From Sporosarcina sp. ZBG7A (GTDB lineage Bacteria; Bacillota; Bacilli; Bacillales_A; Planococcaceae): a DNA stretch of 64,000 nucleotides. The DNA lies in the NCBI RefSeq assembly GCF_000813425.1, contig NZ_JWIB01000013.1, positions 62,001 through 126,000 on the forward strand, given 5' to 3'. The position numbers and the translations under genes are program-made. This document shows positions 26,455 to 35,468 of this stretch, one piece after another. The notes beneath the pieces were generated by a model. The model was given only the letters and a program-made list of their open reading frames with translations, made no database searches and had not been told where the DNA came from. The first letter of the stretch is position 1. Each line of letters begins with the position of its first letter.

Positions 26455-27624
26455 TTATTGACGCTCTAACAAGAGTTCAGACTGTGCTTTGTGTTTCGTA
26501 TAAAGCGGATTATCTGGATGTAGCTCGATTGCATGTTCAATCGCTGTAATTGCATCTTGGTGGCGATTAAGTGAGCGTAAGCTGTTCGCTTTATGGAACC
26601 AGAAATCATAACGTGCCGGATGCCGTTCGACGAGTTCTTCCATCACTTCAACCGCCTCTTCATGACGTCCGAGTTCGCGTAAATAGTTCGATTTATGATA
26701 AAGATAAAATACGTTTTCAAAAGAGAGCGCCGCGCCTTTATCAAACTCAACAAGCGCATCTTCTGGTTGGTTCATCAACCGGTAACAATAAGCTGTGTAG
26801 AAATAGAACTCCAAAGCATCTGGAGCAACCACTAACGCCCGACTATATTGTTCCAAAGCTTCTTCAAAACGGTCTTGGGCAGCTAGATAAAACCCTGCAT
26901 AAAATAACAGATCCAAGTTATCACCATCAGACTCAAGTGCTACTTGTACAGTTTGTGAAGCGGCTGTCCAATTGTTTTCTGCCGCATATGACTTCGCTTC
27001 AAGAACTGCTGGATGCTGTGGATCTTCGAGCGTATCTGTCAGTATTTCAAGTACCCGCTCCTGCTTTTGTTCATCCGCGTAATACACCGCTGATTTCCCA
27101 TCGAAATCTTGTAAATGAACAGATGCTCCTGATTTATGCAATGTTTGAATGACATCTGCGTACAGCCTTCCGCCATCTCCTAAAATCACCGCTTCCAGCA
27201 ACGCGGACCATCCAAGGTGGTTCACATGGTCGACTGGAACACCTACTGCCAGACACGCTTCAACAGTGTGCAAATACCCTTTTTCTGCGGCTGGTAACAA
27301 AGCAGTCCCACCGAAGCGATTCACACTCGTTACGTCCGCTCCTGAAGTAGCCATCAATCGTAACGAAGCAGTAAACCCATTTGCTCCTGCGCAAATGAAC
27401 GGCGTCAATTCTGTGATATCTCGATGATTTGGATCACTCCCCGCTATTAGCAACTGGGCAACTGCATCCGTGTCATTATTTTGAACGGCAAGCATTAACG
27501 CTGTCCGACCCATGTCATCAGTCACTTCAACATTTGCTTTTTGTTCAAGCAAATGTGAAATACGGGGATGGTCTCCCTGGTGTACAGCTTCTAACAACTC
27601 GGTGTCCCATTTGTTTCCTTCCAT
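26455..27624 (-). CDS. Ankyrin-repeat and TPR fusion protein
   Basis: 389 aa, no signal peptide. Residues about 8-190 form five ankyrin repeats (for example DDMGRTALMLAVQNNDTDAV, then GGTALLPAAEKGYLHTVEAC). Residues about 205-389 form four to five TPRs ending in AIEHAIELHPDNPLY. Both modules bind proteins. No catalytic domain is seen, so it is probably a cytosolic scaffold or adaptor. AAAGGAGA precedes the ATG. It is monocistronic with its own terminator. The domain pairing is less common than either module alone; I do not recognise a named orthologue. Confidence 0.82.
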   Translation of the reverse strand: MEGNKWDTELLEAVHQGDHPRISHLLEQKANVEVTDDMGRTALMLAVQNNDTDAVAQLLIAGSDPNHRDITELTPFICAGANGFTASLRLMATSGADVTSVNRFGGTALLPAAEKGYLHTVEACLAVGVPVDHVNHLGWSALLEAVILGDGGRLYADVIQTLHKSGASVHLQDFDGKSAVYYADEQKQERVLEILTDTLEDPQHPAVLEAKSYAAENNWTAASQTVQVALESDGDNLDLLFYAGFYLAAQDRFEEALEQYSRALVVAPDALEFYFYTAYCYRLMNQPEDALVEFDKGAALSFENVFYLYHKSNYLRELGRHEEAVEVMEELVERHPARYDFWFHKANSLRSLNRHQDAITAIEHAIELHPDNPLYTKHKAQSELLLERQ

Positions 27625-27853
27625 GTCCTATCTCCTTTTTACTATCAAATTTCTACTAGTTTAAGTGTACTCGATATTGAAGTTTTTTTCCTCACAAAGA
27701 ACTGCATACTGGTATTATATGGTAAGGTGGATTTACTCGTATTATTACATGTTGCATGATTCGTTGACTCCCAGCGCACCAAAACCTTCGCTAATTTATA
27801 AAACACCTACTTGGTCAAAGGAACCTCCCTTTGTATGTTGGACAATTCATTCA

Positions 27854-27862
27854 TGCTATACT
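27854..27862 (+). promoter_or_regulatory. Extended -10 promoter of the class-V aminotransferase gene
   Basis: TG-C-TATACT, 24 bp before the ATG, with no good -35. The predicted leader is very short. Confidence 0.45.
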
Positions 27863-27885
27863 TTTTTCAAAGAAAGGATGATTTT

Positions 27886-29199
27886 ATGAACAACCAGCAG
27901 GCTCTACAGAAAACCTTTGAACATGCCCGTACTTACTTTCCAAGTCTAGGAAACTCCTATAAAGGCCGTCCTGTCCTGTTTTTCGACAATTCAGCAGGCG
28001 CCCAAGTATCTCAATTCGTCATCGACCGCGTTATGGACTATTACATTCATCGCAATGCACAAAAAGGAACGATTTTTGCGCGTACCGTACAGATGCAGCA
28101 AACGATTGTCGAAGCTCGTCAACTGGCTGCAGATTTGATCGGCGCGACGGATCATACAGAAATCGCCTTCGGGCAAAACGCGACAAACTTCTTCCATTTG
28201 TTTGCTCATCACTTAGGCAGAGACTTGCATGAGGGCGATCATATCGTCATTACAGAAGCGGATCACCATGCAAATGTGAACCCGTGGATGGAGCTAACAG
28301 AACGTGGCATTCACGTACACTTATGGCATGTGGATGAACAAGGGAATCTGGACTTTGATCACTATAAGGAATTACTTGCGTTGAAACCGAAAATCATAGC
28401 GGCTGGATGGGCGTCAAATGCGACTGGAACTATCCATGACATGAAGCGTATTACAAAAATGGCCCACGAAGCAGGTGCACTTGTCGTAGCGGACGGCGTT
28501 CAAGCTGCAAGTCACCTCACGATGGATGTAAACGCGGCAGGCGTCGATTTCGCAGCGTTTTCAACGTATAAAATCTTCGGTCCCCATATGGGATTCGGGT
28601 ATGTAAATCGGGATCGACTCGAGCGGTTAGAGGGTTGGTGTATTCAGAAAGAATTGGAGAAAGACTCGTATTTCTTTGAGGTAGGATCGCAGAACCATGA
28701 AGGCATCGAAGGATTTATCGGTTCCATGGAATACTTAACACAGTTGACGAAAGATGCTGAAGGCAACGGGCTGACATTGGACGGAACGCCACTTGCGAAT
28801 TCATGTTCAACACGTAAGGAAATTGCAGGTGCTATGCATTTCGCTCATTTGTACGAGCAGCAACTCACGGATCACTTCCTCGCTAAACTTGCAGAAGTGG
28901 AGGGTGTTGTCTTATACGGAAAAACTGCTGAACAGTCTGATGAACGACTGCCTGTGTTCTCGTTCAATATTGCGGGAATTGAAACGGACACACTTGGTTG
29001 CGCATTGAATGATGCAGGTATCGAAGCACGGACGGGGAACTATTTAGCCATTAATCTCATGAAACGTTTGGCAGTCCCATTTGGTGGAAATGCTCTTCGT
29101 ATCAGCCTTGTCCATTACAACACAGTCGGGGAAATTGATAGGTTTTTCAATATTTTAGAGAAAGTCCTTAAGGAATTGAATACCTACGTCCATCAATAA
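27886..29199 (+). CDS. Cysteine desulfurase-like class-V aminotransferase (VC1184 type)
   Basis: 437 aa PLP enzyme. Motifs: FFDNSAGAQV near residue 31, FGQNATNFF, ITEADHHANVNPW, ADGVQAASH (PLP-contact Asp) and the Schiff-base lysine in FSTYKIFGPHMG. This is the pattern of the VC1184-like cysteine-desulfurase-like family, not of SufS or IscS. No Fe-S assembly gene is nearby, so sulfur transfer is not certain. The ATG at 27886 has AAAGGA 8 nt upstream; the frame is open 25 codons further up without an SD. Confidence 0.85.
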   Translation: MNNQQALQKTFEHARTYFPSLGNSYKGRPVLFFDNSAGAQVSQFVIDRVMDYYIHRNAQKGTIFARTVQMQQTIVEARQLAADLIGATDHTEIAFGQNATNFFHLFAHHLGRDLHEGDHIVITEADHHANVNPWMELTERGIHVHLWHVDEQGNLDFDHYKELLALKPKIIAAGWASNATGTIHDMKRITKMAHEAGALVVADGVQAASHLTMDVNAAGVDFAAFSTYKIFGPHMGFGYVNRDRLERLEGWCIQKELEKDSYFFEVGSQNHEGIEGFIGSMEYLTQLTKDAEGNGLTLDGTPLANSCSTRKEIAGAMHFAHLYEQQLTDHFLAKLAEVEGVVLYGKTAEQSDERLPVFSFNIAGIETDTLGCALNDAGIEARTGNYLAINLMKRLAVPFGGNALRISLVHYNTVGEIDRFFNILEKVLKELNTYVHQ

Positions 29200-29209
29200 G
29201 CGGACGAGT

Positions 29210-29252
29210 AAAATGCCCGTGCCTGTTTTTATAACAGAGGCACGGGCATTTT
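29210..29252. terminator. Bidirectional intrinsic terminator
   Basis: Perfect 15-bp stem AAAATGCCCGTGCCT / AGGCACGGGCATTTT between convergent genes. Confidence 0.92.
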
Positions 29253-29260
29253 ATGAACGC

Positions 29261-30685
29261 TTATCTACCACAGCATTTTTTATACTTCTTCCCGCTACCA
29301 CATGGGCATGGTTCATTGCGTCCAACCTTCACTTCAGTGGAAGCAGCTTGCTCAGTAAGCGGTTTTACATCCGTTCTTTCCAATTCAAACATCTCTTGAG
29401 GGGTATGTCCTCTGTTTTCAATAAGACGAACTGCATTGGAGACATTGATGGCAACAGGGACAATCTTTTTCACCTGTTCTTCCGGTAACGGACCTGCTTG
29501 CGCCATCAGCCTGCCGATAACTTCCATGAAGTTCGCATGCCACATAGACAATCCGACCATGAACGTATGAAGCATCCGGTCAATCTGGATTTGCGGAATG
29601 TTCTCCTTCTGGAATAGTTTCTCAAGATGGTGTAATTCCGGAGTCTGATCGAAATAGCTAGGATCTGCATAACGCAGCAACTGTTCTTTTGCCGGCTGAT
29701 AATACGGTTTCTCGATTGTTTCCCTTACAAATTGTTCTGGGACGATACCGACAAGTTTCGGACCTAGGAAAACCGTATCTTTATAGAGAATATCTTCTTT
29801 TTGCAAGCTTGTTTCCAACTCACTTGAAGCAAGGAGTTCCTGCAAGTTTCCAACAGTGATCTTATGGTCATTTTGTAGATTGTACAACGTGACCACTTGC
29901 TCAAACTGCACCATGCCATATAACCGGGTCATCGCTTTGATGTACTGTCCAACTTCTTGCTGCTCTGTAGTTAGTTCATGTTTTGCCGACTTCTTCGGAA
30001 CTGATTTCTCAGGTTTCGCAACTACTTGCTCCTCCGAAAGTTCTGATTCGCGGTACGGATCACTAATGATCGCGTAATTTTGATGGTTAATACAATCCCA
30101 TTCCGTCTTTTTATATTTAACGAATTTTAATGATTGATTAATCCTGTCTTTATCGTAAGGTTCATATCTCGCATTGGAAACCCATTGTTTCATATGATCG
30201 TGTTCAGGATGTGCCGGATCTTCCATGATTGCCAAGAATGATTCATATCCTGGAGGTCCACCGACATCTTCAGGTGGTGCTGTTCCTTCTCCATCCAACA
30301 GCGTCGGAAAACCGAAGTGATAATCTTCTACAACTTCTTCTAGCTCAATCGAAAAGCGCCAGTCATCACCAAAGTCGTACGTATACATTAATTGCTTGTG
30401 CTCTTCTAAGTATTTATCGATTTTGACTCGAGTCGGCAGTTTTGGAGTAAGCCTCTTGGAGCCTTTAAGTTCCTCTCGTTGAACAGGATTGTCTGTGATG
30501 CACAAGCCATCCACTTCAACTTCAAAAAAGTGATACGGTTGATCTGTAAAGTAACTTTCAAAATTCGTCATTTGCTGAATCATCTCATGGAGACGATTAA
30601 ACGTTGCGCCTGCAGGCATAATCACTCTTCGCCTTACTGCTGGTTCTACGTGAACCATTGTTATGTTTACTATATAAGACTTCAT
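29261..30685 (-). CDS. pRiA4b ORF-3-like protein with C-terminal SEC-C zinc motif
   Basis: 474 aa. The N-terminal 180 residues match the plasmid pRiA4b ORF-3 family (YTYDFGDDWRFSIELE, then DVGGPPGYESFL). A long middle segment of no recognised family follows. The last 20 residues are a SEC-C motif (PCPCGSGKKYKKCCG), a zinc finger also found at the C-terminus of SecA. Function unknown; SEC-C domains often mediate protein or nucleic-acid contacts. GAGGTGA precedes the ATG. It is monocistronic. Confidence 0.83.
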   Translation of the reverse strand: MKSYIVNITMVHVEPAVRRRVIMPAGATFNRLHEMIQQMTNFESYFTDQPYHFFEVEVDGLCITDNPVQREELKGSKRLTPKLPTRVKIDKYLEEHKQLMYTYDFGDDWRFSIELEEVVEDYHFGFPTLLDGEGTAPPEDVGGPPGYESFLAIMEDPAHPEHDHMKQWVSNARYEPYDKDRINQSLKFVKYKKTEWDCINHQNYAIISDPYRESELSEEQVVAKPEKSVPKKSAKHELTTEQQEVGQYIKAMTRLYGMVQFEQVVTLYNLQNDHKITVGNLQELLASSELETSLQKEDILYKDTVFLGPKLVGIVPEQFVRETIEKPYYQPAKEQLLRYADPSYFDQTPELHHLEKLFQKENIPQIQIDRMLHTFMVGLSMWHANFMEVIGRLMAQAGPLPEEQVKKIVPVAINVSNAVRLIENRGHTPQEMFELERTDVKPLTEQAASTEVKVGRNEPCPCGSGKKYKKCCGR

Positions 30686-30839
30686 AGAGTCACCTCATCT
30701 AATACTGTTATTAGTTTGCTAGTGAGATTAAGTGTATCATAATTCGCTGACGCATTGCGGTTGTAGGGGTTGAGAATCGATATTAGTTAAAAATTACCAA
30801 CATGCAACATATACTCTTTGATATTTTTCTAAAAATTCA

Positions 30840-30868
30840 TTGACTTCAAAACGTTTCTCCTTTATGAT
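30840..30868 (+). promoter_or_regulatory. Promoter of the leader peptide-rsgA-like transcript
   Basis: -35 TTGACT (30840-30845), 17-nt spacer, -10 TATGAT (30863-30868). The predicted start near 30875 puts the strong leader SD at the 5' end of the RNA. Confidence 0.75.
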
Positions 30869-30899
30869 AAATGTAACTTTCAGAAAGCAGGTGATTACT

Positions 30900-30965
30900 A
30901 TGGCAAACTTCAACTTGACAATTGCAAATTGGATCGGACCCATACTTTCACCTGCCATGCCTTAA
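30900..30965 (+). CDS. 21-aa leader peptide of an attenuator
   Basis: ATG to TAA, 21 codons, beginning MANFNLTIANWIGPILSPAM. The upstream AGAAAGCAGGTGAT matches the full anti-SD at all but one position, an unusually strong site for so short a frame. Codons 11-15 (TGGATCGGACCCAT, 30930-30943) are complementary, with one bulge, to the 5' arm of the terminator at 30999-31034. The ORF overlaps the pairing region, as in ribosome-controlled attenuators such as erm and other antibiotic-inducible leaders. The peptide has no run of one regulatory amino acid, so sensing through ribosome stalling by a drug or a slow ribosome is more likely than amino-acid starvation. Confidence 0.75.
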   Translation: MANFNLTIANWIGPILSPAMP

Positions 30966-30998
30966 GTATAGGCATGTTTCTTCTTGTATGCGCGTGAA

Positions 30999-31034
30999 AG
31001 CATGGAGTCCGATCCACGGACCCCATGCTTTTTT
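30999..31034 (+). terminator. Attenuator terminator upstream of the rsgA-like gene
   Basis: Outer stem AAGCATGG / CCATGCTT, one mismatch, inner stem GTCCG / CGGAC, 5-nt loop, then TTTTTT. It ends 27 bp before the TTG start. A competing hairpin, CATGCCT / AGGCATG, is at 30956-30976. Confidence 0.9.
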
Positions 31035-31061
31035 ATATGCCCACATTTAGGAGGAATTCAC

Positions 31062-32126
31062 TTGAACACACTACAAAATTACGGTTGGAACGAACTTCAT
31101 CAAACACATTGGAAGGAACAACAGCAAGACTTTAAAGCAAGCGACTGCACGATTGGACGCGTGACTTTAGAACACAAGCATATGTATCGAGTTGTTACTG
31201 AACAAGGCGAGTGGCTCGCTGTTTGCTCCGGATCTCTACTTCATCATGCAATCGACCGGCGGGATTACCCCGCTGTTGGAGACTGGGTCGCGATAGAGCA
31301 TATGCCTGGTGAAGAGCGTGGCATCATTCATTCAATTCTCCCGAGAACTTCTGTTTTTTCACGGAAAACTGCGGGGGACTCCATGACTGAGCAACTGATT
31401 GCGGTCAACGTCGACATCGTCTTTCTCGTCACTTCCATGAACGATGATTTCAACATACGAAGATTGGAACGGTACTTAGTCGCGGCCTATGACTCGGGCG
31501 CTACACCTGTAATCGTGTTAACAAAAGCCGATCTTTGTGATGAACCACAAGATTTTATCGACCAAGCACGCGACATCGCATTCGGTACGGAAGTATTCGC
31601 TGTCAGTAGTAAAACTGGCGACGGAATCGATCAGGTCATCGCTTTGCTTAAAGACGGTAAAACCGCTGCACTATTAGGCTCGTCAGGTGTCGGGAAGTCT
31701 TCGTTAGTCAATGCAATCTGTGGAGACCAAACGATGACCGTCCAAACGATCCGTGAAGACGATGCGAAAGGCCGTCATACAACGACACATCGAGAACTTA
31801 TTGCGTTGCCTGCTGGAGGTGTATTAATCGATACACCTGGAATGCGGGAATTCCAGTTATGGAACGATAGCGAAAGCGTCGAAGGTAGTTTTTCAGATAT
31901 TGAAGCACTCTCAGAGTCATGCAAGTTCAATGATTGTAGCCATAAAACTGAGCCAGGATGTGCCATTCAACAAGCCTTAGTAGACGGCTCTCTCGCTGAA
32001 GACCGTTTCGCGAGCTATCTCAAATTGCAACGGGAGATCGCATATTTGGATAGAAAAACGGATGCCCAAGCACAAGTTGCTGAAAGAAAACGTTGGAAGG
32101 CACTTACAAAATCTCAACGGAAATGA
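31062..32126 (+). CDS. rsgA: RsgA/EngC-type ribosome-dependent GTPase (paralogue)
   Basis: 354 aa, TTG start with AGGAGG upstream. It is a circularly permuted GTPase: an N-terminal OB-fold, then G4 TKAD (154-157), G5 SSKTGDG, G1 GSSGVGKS (206-213) and G3 DTPG (257-260). The C-terminal zinc knuckle has C287, C292, H294 and C300. RsgA acts late in 30S maturation. The housekeeping gene of Bacillales usually lies with prkC/rpe; this stand-alone, attenuator-controlled copy is more likely a second, inducible paralogue, which is inference. It is transcribed from 30840 through the leader. Confidence 0.88.
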   Translation: MNTLQNYGWNELHQTHWKEQQQDFKASDCTIGRVTLEHKHMYRVVTEQGEWLAVCSGSLLHHAIDRRDYPAVGDWVAIEHMPGEERGIIHSILPRTSVFSRKTAGDSMTEQLIAVNVDIVFLVTSMNDDFNIRRLERYLVAAYDSGATPVIVLTKADLCDEPQDFIDQARDIAFGTEVFAVSSKTGDGIDQVIALLKDGKTAALLGSSGVGKSSLVNAICGDQTMTVQTIREDDAKGRHTTTHRELIALPAGGVLIDTPGMREFQLWNDSESVEGSFSDIEALSESCKFNDCSHKTEPGCAIQQALVDGSLAEDRFASYLKLQREIAYLDRKTDAQAQVAERKRWKALTKSQRK

Positions 32127-32141
32127 TGTTAGGACAATAAA

Positions 32142-32177
32142 AAACGAAAGCGGCAATAGAGTCGGCTACTTTCGTTT
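32142..32177. terminator. Bidirectional intrinsic terminator
   Basis: Arms AAACGAAAG / CTTTCGTTT with an A-run on the left and a T-rich tail on the right, between convergent genes. Confidence 0.8.
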
Positions 32178-32181
32178 ATCT

Positions 32182-32919
32182 TCATTTTAAAATGGCTTTC
32201 ACGATTAGTTGGACGATCAATCCAACAATTACTACTCGCAACAGAATTTTAACGTACTTCGGGTTCAACTTCTCTGCAATTCGTACACCAATTTGAGCAC
32301 CGGACAGGGATCCCAGTACAAGAGCTATCGCGAGTGGCCAAATGATTTTCCCCATCACGATAAAACTAATGGCGGCACCTAACCCGCTTGAAAATGAAGC
32401 GAGTCTCACAAATCCAATCGATCGCATGTAAGAAATTCGCAACTGATTGAACAAATAAAGGAGCAGTGTTCCTTGACCTGGACCGAACAACCCGTCATAT
32501 AGTCCGATTCCGATAAGTCCTGCCACACCCGTTTTCGATGGTTGTAGAGTAGCTTCTCCTGCAAAATCCGCTTTAGAAAGAAATGATGTAAAAAAGGCTC
32601 CAATCAGCAACACGATTGCGAGTTTGTAAAGAGTAGCTTCTGCAATATGGGTCGCGGTTAGACCGCCTAACGTGCCTGCTGTAAGTGAAATCGGAAGAAT
32701 CCACCACGACTCACGGAGAGTTATCTGCTTTTTCAATAGAACGGTAAGGAATGTAGTTAAGGAACTGAACGTTGTGGAAATCTTATTTGCCCCGATTACA
32801 GAATGGATCGGAATTCCCATCAACAGCATCGCGGGCATCGAAATGAGCCCACCTCCGCCAGCAAGAGTTCCAAGCATCATTGCAATAAGACCTGTGAAAA
32901 AGAGTAATATGTAATCCAT
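32182..32919 (-). CDS. TSUP (TauE/SafE) family membrane transporter
   Basis: 245 aa, seven or eight helices. Both TSUP half-motifs are present: GTLAGGGGLISMPAML (about 17-32) and GLYDGLFGPGQGTLLL in the second half. Family members export sulfite, sulfoacetate or other organosulfur anions; the substrate is unknown. AAGGAGG lies 9 nt before the ATG at 32919. It is monocistronic and convergent with the RsgA-like gene. Confidence 0.87.
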   Translation of the reverse strand: MDYILLFFTGLIAMMLGTLAGGGGLISMPAMLLMGIPIHSVIGANKISTTFSSLTTFLTVLLKKQITLRESWWILPISLTAGTLGGLTATHIAEATLYKLAIVLLIGAFFTSFLSKADFAGEATLQPSKTGVAGLIGIGLYDGLFGPGQGTLLLYLFNQLRISYMRSIGFVRLASFSSGLGAAISFIVMGKIIWPLAIALVLGSLSGAQIGVRIAEKLNPKYVKILLRVVIVGLIVQLIVKAILK

Positions 32920-33035
32920 TTTCACCCGCCTCCTTGTCTGTTGTAGTATACCCCTCTGCAACAGATAAGGTAATTCGATAGTTTAGATGGAATAACATAA
33001 GCCTCTCTTATAACATGTTTACTTCATGATTGCTC

Positions 33036-33602
33036 TCAAGATTCAGAAGAAGATTCCACAGTGTCGGCTTGCTTCTTTTTCTTTTTCCATTTGGGATACG
33101 ATTTACTGACGAACGGGATTTCATCGCACCCTTGAGCTTTGTTCGTATAGACAGCCATCACGAATAGCACATTTGCCATCAGTTGGGCGAAATCGAATAG
33201 TATTTCAGGTACTTCGCGTTCTAGAGATACTTTGTGAAGAGCGCGGACGGATTTCTTAGCTTCACTTCGACATACGTGAAGGACAGTAGCTGCATGGGTA
33301 CCTTGCGGGAGCACGAATTGTTCGATCAATTCCTCAAGCTCTTCGACATACTCATCATATATGTCACTTAGACGCTGTAAGTCTTCTGGGGAGATGGCTA
33401 GTTTCCCTCTAACAGACCCATTTAAATGGTACGCGAGTGGTTGTAACCAGCGAAGATCCGTGTGAACTTTCTCTACCTTCTCCGTCAGGGATAACGCTTC
33501 TCCGATCCTCGTGGTTAGCGAGTCTGTTCGAATTTCAAAGTCTACCGTAGACGCGGATTCTCGCATGAACGGGTAACAAATATACCGCATATCTTTTTTC
33601 AT
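33036..33602 (-). CDS. Cobalamin adenosyltransferase-like helical protein
   Basis: 188 aa, mostly helical, with a lysine-rich tail (KWKKKKKQADTVESSSES). The C-terminal half (HVCRSEAKKSVRALHKV, then FDFAQLMANVLFVMA) resembles the PduO-type ATP:cob(I)alamin adenosyltransferase bundle. The usual N-terminal ATP-binding TRTGD-type motif is not visible, so catalysis is doubtful. AAGGAA lies 7 nt before the ATG at 33602. No cobalamin genes are nearby. Confidence 0.55.
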   Translation of the reverse strand: MKKDMRYICYPFMRESASTVDFEIRTDSLTTRIGEALSLTEKVEKVHTDLRWLQPLAYHLNGSVRGKLAISPEDLQRLSDIYDEYVEELEELIEQFVLPQGTHAATVLHVCRSEAKKSVRALHKVSLEREVPEILFDFAQLMANVLFVMAVYTNKAQGCDEIPFVSKSYPKWKKKKKQADTVESSSES

Positions 33603-33730
33603 GATAATTCCTTCTCTCATTATAAAATACTTTTGAATCCATATAGCATAGCAACAAAACTCAACTTTTGGTAGAACATAGAAAGTGAAAACTTAAACGG
33701 TTTAATTATACTCATCATTGGAGGTACGAA

Positions 33731-34567
33731 ATGTTAACAGCAAAGCAAATTAAAGGGATTCAACAGTTACAACAGCAATGCGAGCAGTACGAAACAATTG
33801 AATTGAAATTGAATTGGGAAATGCTTCGGGAAAGAAAAGAAGATTCACTAGATTTCTTTATATGGAATGAAGATGAACTGATTGGTTATTTAGCGCTTTA
33901 CGGATTCGGTTCCACAGTCGAAGTATGCGGCATGGTGAAACCGGAAGAACGTAGGAATGGACATTTTTCTAATCTTTGGATCCAGGCACAACAAGTAATT
34001 GTAGATAAAGGATTCCAGAAAGTGCTATTTAATGCACCAGGAACCTCTGAATCCGCCAAAGGATGGATGTCAGACCAACCATGCGACTATTCGTTTTCAG
34101 AGTTCCATATGCACTGGCATCAGAAGGAGCTTGCAGAAACTGAGAACATCGTATTGCGGGAGGCTACACCAGAAGATAAAGCGTTTGAAACAACATTGGA
34201 CGCGGATGCCTTTTTCCTTTCATTAGAAGACGCAGAATCCTACTATAACGAAAGATTGTCCCGCGAAAGAGAATGTAGATACATTATTGAAGTCGATGAA
34301 ACTCCAATTGGTAAGATCAGGGTCATGCGGAATCTGGACGAATCCTATCTTTCCGGCTTCGCAGTGATATCTGAATGTAGAGGTAAAGGCTATGGAGGTA
34401 AAGCGCTGCAATGGATTGTGAAACAGGAACTTCCTACTGGAAACATTATAAAGTTAGACGTAGAAACACAGAATGACAACGCATTGAAGTTGTATGAACG
34501 GATTGGATTTGTGCAGCAAGAGCGACAGGATTATTATGACGTTCCCCTTGCCTTAGTAACTAAATAG
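33731..34567 (+). CDS. Tandem GNAT acetyltransferase
   Basis: 278 aa with two GNAT-like halves. The first (about 40-125) has VKPEERRNGHFSNLW. The second (about 140-270) has the better acetyl-CoA loop ECRGKGYGGKAL and the closing NDNALKLYERIGF motif. Probably only the second half binds acetyl-CoA well. The substrate is unknown. GGAGGT precedes the ATG. It is monocistronic. Confidence 0.83.
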   Translation: MLTAKQIKGIQQLQQQCEQYETIELKLNWEMLRERKEDSLDFFIWNEDELIGYLALYGFGSTVEVCGMVKPEERRNGHFSNLWIQAQQVIVDKGFQKVLFNAPGTSESAKGWMSDQPCDYSFSEFHMHWHQKELAETENIVLREATPEDKAFETTLDADAFFLSLEDAESYYNERLSRERECRYIIEVDETPIGKIRVMRNLDESYLSGFAVISECRGKGYGGKALQWIVKQELPTGNIIKLDVETQNDNALKLYERIGFVQQERQDYYDVPLALVTK

Positions 34568-34582
34568 TTAGAAGTGTAACCG

Positions 34583-34624
34583 AAAAAGCAGAGAGGAAAT
34601 TTAACAACTTCCTCTCTGCTTTTT
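34583..34624. terminator. Bidirectional intrinsic terminator
   Basis: 16-bp perfect stem AAAAAGCAGAGAGGAA / TTCCTCTCTGCTTTTT between convergent GNAT and IclR genes. Confidence 0.92.
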
Positions 34625-34640
34625 TGTGGGATCGATTTCG

Positions 34641-35378
34641 TTAGTTGCTCCGCCCAATCTTCTCAGCCACTCGTTCCTTCGTAGCTAAAATTGCCTTGAT
34701 CATCATCTGCAACCTATCTTCCGTAAGATTAAAAGTCACACACCCAATACTAATAGCGCCTACAACTTCTCCTGTAATATTACACACCGCCACTCCTATT
34801 GACGAAGTGCCTTCAGTTCGCTCTCCGTGACTGATTGCATAGCCTTGTTTCTTAATCCCTTGCAACATTTCCTTGAACGCTTCCTGTTCGTGTTCCGGCA
34901 CAAGTTGCTGAATGATTTTCTCAGATTCTGCAGTCGGCATACACGCCAGCATGATTTTATTAGCCGCTCCTATATTCATAGGAATCCGCAGACCAAGCTT
35001 GTCATACATTCTGATTTGGTTATTTTCATTATCGATTCTCTCAATAATAATTGCTTCCAACCCCGTACATTTACTCAAGTAGATACTCTCTTCCACTTCC
35101 CTACTAAGTCGATCTAACTCTGGTCGGATGGATGATACATAATCCATCGTATCGTAGGCTCGCAGACCATATTCCATCCACACTGGTCCCAATTTATAGA
35201 GTTTCGTATCAGCGACCTGTTCAGCTAACCCTTGCTTCACCATTGACTTCAAAATTCGATGGAGCGTACTCAATGCTAAGTCACATTCCTTAGCAAGGTC
35301 CGAGATAGAAATTCCAGTAGATGTATTTTCAGATGCTAAAATTTTGGCAAGCTGCATGACCCGATTGATTGTCTGCAT
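34641..35378 (-). CDS. IclR-family transcriptional regulator
   Basis: 245 aa. The N-terminal winged HTH (DLAKECDLALSTLHRILKSM) is followed by the IclR effector domain (YLSKCTGLEAIIIERI and, later, GERTEGTSSIGVAVCN). AGGAAGTG precedes the ATG. It is divergent from the arginine-type catabolic operon, with two palindromes between them, so it is the probable regulator of that operon. The effector may be an arginine derivative; this is inference. Confidence 0.9.
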   Translation of the reverse strand: MQTINRVMQLAKILASENTSTGISISDLAKECDLALSTLHRILKSMVKQGLAEQVADTKLYKLGPVWMEYGLRAYDTMDYVSSIRPELDRLSREVEESIYLSKCTGLEAIIIERIDNENNQIRMYDKLGLRIPMNIGAANKIMLACMPTAESEKIIQQLVPEHEQEAFKEMLQGIKKQGYAISHGERTEGTSSIGVAVCNITGEVVGAISIGCVTFNLTEDRLQMMIKAILATKERVAEKIGRSN

Positions 35379-35468
35379 AAGTTCACTTCCTAGTTGTAAG
35401 TTGAAATCCGAATTTATTTTCTAAATACATTGACATTATACCATACTCAGAATATATTAACAGATAAG

